Assembly: GCA_030770425.1 (NCBI GenBank)
Contig: JASJFT010000008.1
Location: 124,001-188,000 of the forward strand
Reading direction: 5' to 3'
DNA from: Darksidea phi
Lineage: Eukaryota > Ascomycota > Dothideomycetes > Pleosporales > Lentitheciaceae
Length of the DNA: 64,000 nucleotides
The notes below the pieces were generated by a model. It was given only the letters and a program-made list of their open reading frames with translations, was not told the origin of the DNA and did no database searches. The position numbers were made by a program, and so were the translations under genes. Shown here piece after piece: positions 60,743-64,000 of the stretch (position 1 is the first letter of the stretch; each line of letters opens with the position of its first letter).

Positions 60743-61798
60743 TATAATAAGCCCAAATTTTATTATTATTAGCTTCTGTTTCAATGGATGCTATGATAGT
60801 TACTATTAAATTTATCATTGCGAAAATCTACCAAACTACGTCTCGAAGAGCTCCCGTACAGAGGATGCACCGTAAGGAACACTACCCCTCTCACAAGCCC
60901 TGAACGTCTTTGAACGTGCTCTCTGTATTAGGACCGTAGCCGCATTGGCAACAGTACCACACCTTAGCTCGATGCTTATAGTTGACAAATGCATCATCGG
61001 GGGAAGGGAAAAGCCTGTTGCTGTAGGCGGTCATTTCGAGGGCGCTTGTGGGGTTAGTGCTATGTGTTAAAGCTTTGTTAATGTGAATTTGGCAGGTGGG
61101 GCTTTGTGGGTGTTTTTGAGATGTCTTCGCTTGTGGGCCTATAGCATTTGGGTTGGAACTTATTTGCGTAAGCAACATTTATGTCTGTGGAAGTACATAT
61201 GTGTTGAAATTCTTGTTCCTCAAAAGAGTGCGGTATTGTCCCGGTAGTTTCTTTATCTACTCCTACTGGCGTTGAATGAGTGTGGAGATGTTACATTGTG
61301 GATTGACAGTATTACTGTTACAGTGGTTTAGACAAGTGGCATTGTGAGGACGAGGGCATAGTTCAAAGAGAGACTTCGACCTATAGAAAGGTAGGAGGTG
61401 TACGATTGTGAAGTTAGCGGTGATGAGGAACGTGGGGGTAGTCTGCTAGGCGCTCTAAATGAACGGGATATGCTGATTAAAGATTTGTTCACTATTAGCG
61501 TTGTAAATGTGCTTATACTCGACAAGGACGAATGTGAGAGTCAGGGTACTGATATGACATGTTTGAGACGTGGTTAGAGGCGTTGTCAAAAATGGAATGG
61601 GCTAATGTATTGCTGCATGGTTTAGGATTCGGGCGTTAATCGATGTCCGTGCCGATGATGACCATAATGTTACGTACATATGCAGCAGCTCGATTAATGC
61701 GCGAATAGATCTAACAAAAGACAAGTGTATCAGAAAATACTATATAGTACATCAGCTTACCAAACACAGACATAATATATCTCGTGTCCCTGATCAGA
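60743..61798. other. Gene-poor region with one doubtful minus-strand frame
   Basis: AT-rich. A minus-strand frame 61178-60891 (95 residues) ends in KVWYCCQCGYGPNTES, which recalls Cys-pair motifs of small fungal proteins, but it ends abruptly and may be a remnant. Nothing else supportable. Confidence 0.35.
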
Positions 61799-62827
61799 CT
61801 ACCCAGCAAACTTTCCTACGCGCAAGGCTGCTCCGCCCATAAGATCCATAGTCTTCTGCTGATACTCTGGGCTGAACTCCTGATACTCCCCCTTTTTTGC
61901 CTTCGGAAATGCCCTTTTGTCCCACTCTTTGACCTGATCCAAACCAACCTCGTGCCACATTATTCCTAGGTCCTTACTTACACGTTCTTGCAGCGCGCAT
62001 ATCTGGGAAGGCATCTCGAAGCTTTCAGGCTTCGTCCCTTGCTCGAAGAACATCTCAACCATCATTTTACGATCTTCCATCTTCTGATGTAGACGGGCAC
62101 TTTGTTTTTCTGTGAGTGCCTTCGGTCGAACCCCCTTCATCCAGTCCGCTACCCTTTCATAGTCAAGTTGATATCCAGCGCGATCATATGTTGGGCGTCC
62201 ATTCTTGCCGCGTGAATAGCAGAGGTGGAGGGTGTGGAAGATAGAGTTTGGATTAGTCAAGTACCGATCGTTCTCCCATTTTGCCCACTCAGGGTTTTTG
62301 TATCGGCCCTTCTTCTTGGGCGGCGCATCGGGGTCTTCGAAGGAGCTTCGATTTGAATAGTGCTTGTCGCTAGCGGGCCACTCATTCGGATCACCGCGAG
62401 AGAGAATAGGCTCTGCGCCCTCCTCATTCACAGCTCGCGGATTGATGATGCGGCCGGGTGATGGACGGCGATCTACTGGCATAAAATTGCTTTCTGAGGC
62501 ATGTTCTCCCAGAGACGAATATTTTTCGGAGCTCGGTTCATTCCTCGTCTCGTCAATTCCTCGTTTTTGGGGAACACGGCGAGTTTAGGCATCGTCGTCT
62601 ATGGGTTCCGTGGTAGGTAAAGGCTCATTTTCTTTGTTGTCGTCGCGCGCATCAGTTCTACCAGAGGGCGATGCGACAGAGGCGTCATTGCTGGGCTTCG
62701 CCTTGTGGGTGGACGCGTCTTTCTTTCCCTTCGTTAGCTTCCCAGAGGCAGACGCGTTGTTCATGTGTTGGGTTTGAATGACCTGCTCGGCCCGCGTGGT
62801 CTGATTACCACTACTAGTCTCGATCAT
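61799..62827 (-). CDS. Unrecognised fungal protein, frame interrupted by one TAA
   Basis: One continuous minus-strand frame runs from ATG at 62827 to TGA/TAG at 61799 (343 codons) with a single in-frame TAA at 62587-62585 (codon 81). The upstream part is polar and low-complexity (KPSNDASVASPSGRTDAR). The downstream part is well ordered: RYKNPEWAKWENDRYLTNPN, FHTLHLCYSRGKNGRPTYDR, QLDYERVADWMKGVRPKAL, CALQERVSKDLGIMWHEVGL, DLMGGAALRVGKF. Either the TAA is a nonsense mutation (CAA to TAA would suffice), or an in-frame 168-nt intron (donor GTAGAA after codon 61, acceptor CCTCAG) removes it, or translation starts at Met 62482. No known family; nuclear localisation is possible from the KKKGRYK motif. 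Confidence 0.55.
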
Positions 62828-63492
62828 GATGTCGTTGGATATTTTCGAGTCTAAAAGCGATAGAAATTAGATGAAAGTGAGAACTTGTTAGAGAAAAGAA
62901 GCCATGAGTAGCAAAATGCCTTATAAAATAAGGTATGTGATTCTCGCACTTTCCATGCACAGGCCTCCCCCACCGAACGCGCTAGCAGCCCGTTCACTGG
63001 ACCTGTATCGAACGCGTGAGCATGTGACTAAACTTCGACGCGTCGAAGTTCATGCATTAAATGCGTATTAGAAGGTTGCTGGAAGAAATCCTAGCTGATG
63101 TGGGGAAAGATTTAAGATTGCCACGGCGCGTCCATGCACCTTGATAAGAGGTACTCAGGTACGACCAGTTGTTGCATTAGAATACATGCACAGAGAAGAA
63201 GGAAATATATGCAGACTATTGTATGGAAGATCTTTCGTATCCTGCCTTTTCGGAGGTTCGTTGGGCGATGTGACGGATCCGAGCTTGATATTGTTCTCTT
63301 TGACGAGCGCACCCCAACATTCCGTACCCTTTCATCTCATTTTATGACCCCTGTGGTTTGACGCATGCGGGACGGAAGAGGGAACATGACGTACAATATT
63401 AGCGTAAATTTGGTGCGCATATCCGCCATATAATGTGCTCTAGACAAGTCCATTCCACTCTCCTAGTTCCATCGTGAGTAAAAGGGATCGCT
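62828..63492. promoter_or_regulatory. Divergent intergenic region with a perfect palindrome
   Basis: 665 bases between divergent starts. It holds the perfect 20-bp palindrome at 63031-63050. No coding potential. Confidence 0.5.
63031..63050. promoter_or_regulatory. Perfect 20-bp palindrome (half-site AACTTCGACG)
   Basis: Ten bases followed at once by their exact reverse complement. It sits about 205 bp upstream of the minus-strand gene start and about 440 bp upstream of the oxidoreductase start, a plausible dimeric transcription-factor site. The function is inferred from symmetry and position only. Confidence 0.5.
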
Positions 63493-64000
63493 ATGGCAAC
63501 GTACAACCTCACCGACCATGCTCAAGCTGTAGAAGCCCTTTCTAAGAAGGTTGCTTCCTTTTACAGATCTCGTACGCCTTTTCGCATCAATCATGGCTCT
63601 ACGAATTCGACTCGCGTGCGCGATCCGAGGACACCGCAGCTCTATATCGCGCAACTGAACCACATCCTCTCTATAGACGCTGCAACAAGAACCGCAATCG
63701 TCGAACCCAACGTACCGCTCGACGCTCTACTTTGCGAATCGCTCAAGTTGGGCCTCATGCCACCTGTGGTCATGGAGTTCCCAGGCATAACTGTGGGCGG
63801 TGGGTTTAGTGGCGCCAGCGGCGAGAGTACGAGCTGGAAGGAGGGCTTGTTCGATTGCGGCATCAACGAAGTTGAGATGATACTGGGTAATGGCAATGTC
63901 GTGCAAGCGGTCAAGGGCGGGGAAAACACCGAGTTGTTCGATGCTGCAAGATGCAGCTTAGGAACTTTGGGCGTTGTGACCTTGCTGAAAGTACGATTGA
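63493..64000 (+). CDS. DHCR24/DIMINUTO-like FAD-dependent oxidoreductase (3' partial)
   Basis: An open frame from ATG at 63493 runs off the window (169 residues seen). It carries the FAD-binding PCMH domain: INHGSTNSTRVRDPR, LSIDAATRTAIVEPNVPLDA, MPPVVMEFPGITVGGGFSGA, CGINEVEMILGNGNVV, ELFDAARCSLGTLGVVTLLK. The order and the PGITVGGGFSG loop match delta-24 sterol reductase-like proteins and related FAD-linked oxidases rather than berberine-bridge enzymes, since no 6-S-cysteinyl site is seen. Substrate in fungi is unclear. No signal peptide is seen. Confidence 0.82.
   Translation, partial: MATYNLTDHAQAVEALSKKVASFYRSRTPFRINHGSTNSTRVRDPRTPQLYIAQLNHILSIDAATRTAIVEPNVPLDALLCESLKLGLMPPVVMEFPGITVGGGFSGASGESTSWKEGLFDCGINEVEMILGNGNVVQAVKGGENTELFDAARCSLGTLGVVTLLKVRL

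Overview
This window is nuclear DNA of a filamentous ascomycete. The evidence is many short (about 40-80 nt) GT-AG introns with CTRAY-like branch sites, fungal-only families (HET domain, Pth11-like rhodopsin-type membrane proteins, Slx9, Sfp1), and decayed stretches whose stop codons fit C-to-T / G-to-A changes of the kind made by repeat-induced point mutation (RIP). Gene architecture suggests Pezizomycotina, probably Dothideomycetes; the class is an inference. Exon joins were built by hand and checked for reading frame.

Layout. 1-6.5 kb: 3' part of a giant NFX1-type helicase fused to three CbbX-like AAA+ modules (+). 7.0-9.4 kb: HET-domain protein (-). 10.4-12.1 kb: Uba4/MOCS3 (+). 13.4-15.0 kb: rhodopsin-like membrane protein (-). 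15-18 kb: gene-poor, with a decayed gene and a diverged copy of the segment just upstream of SLX9. 18.2 kb: SLX9; 19.6-21.8 kb: PAF-acetylhydrolase-like lipase; 23.6-25.8 kb: bZIP factor (all +). 26-41 kb: dense housekeeping block: TFIIA large subunit (+), Rad1 (-), OST5 (-), GCN5 (+), RPB1 (-), SWD1 (+). 41-48 kb: decayed accessory island with fragments of aminoglycoside-phosphotransferase-like and kinase-like genes plus unrecognised gene remnants. 48.9-50.8 kb: SFP1-like zinc-finger regulator (-). 51-57 kb: gene-poor, with an assembly gap in homopolymer G/C runs, a 7-bp satellite and two unrecognised reading frames. 57.8-59.4 kb: ferroportin-like transporter (-). 60.2 kb: truncated P-loop ATPase pseudogene. 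61.8-62.8 kb: unrecognised gene with one in-frame stop (-). 63.5 kb to the end: 5' part of a DHCR24-like FAD oxidoreductase (+).

The 26-51 kb stretch is rich in RNA polymerase II machinery: TFIIA (TOA1), SAGA acetyltransferase (GCN5), the Pol II catalytic subunit (RPB1), COMPASS (SWD1) and a ribosome-biogenesis regulator (SFP1). OST5/GCN5 and RPB1/SWD1 are divergent pairs that may share promoters. There is no operon-type organisation, CRISPR array or bacterial mobile element, and I recognised no rRNA or tRNA gene. The least ordinary items are the helicase/NFX1/triple-AAA fusion, whose P-loop codons are split by introns, and the RIP-like decay zones.
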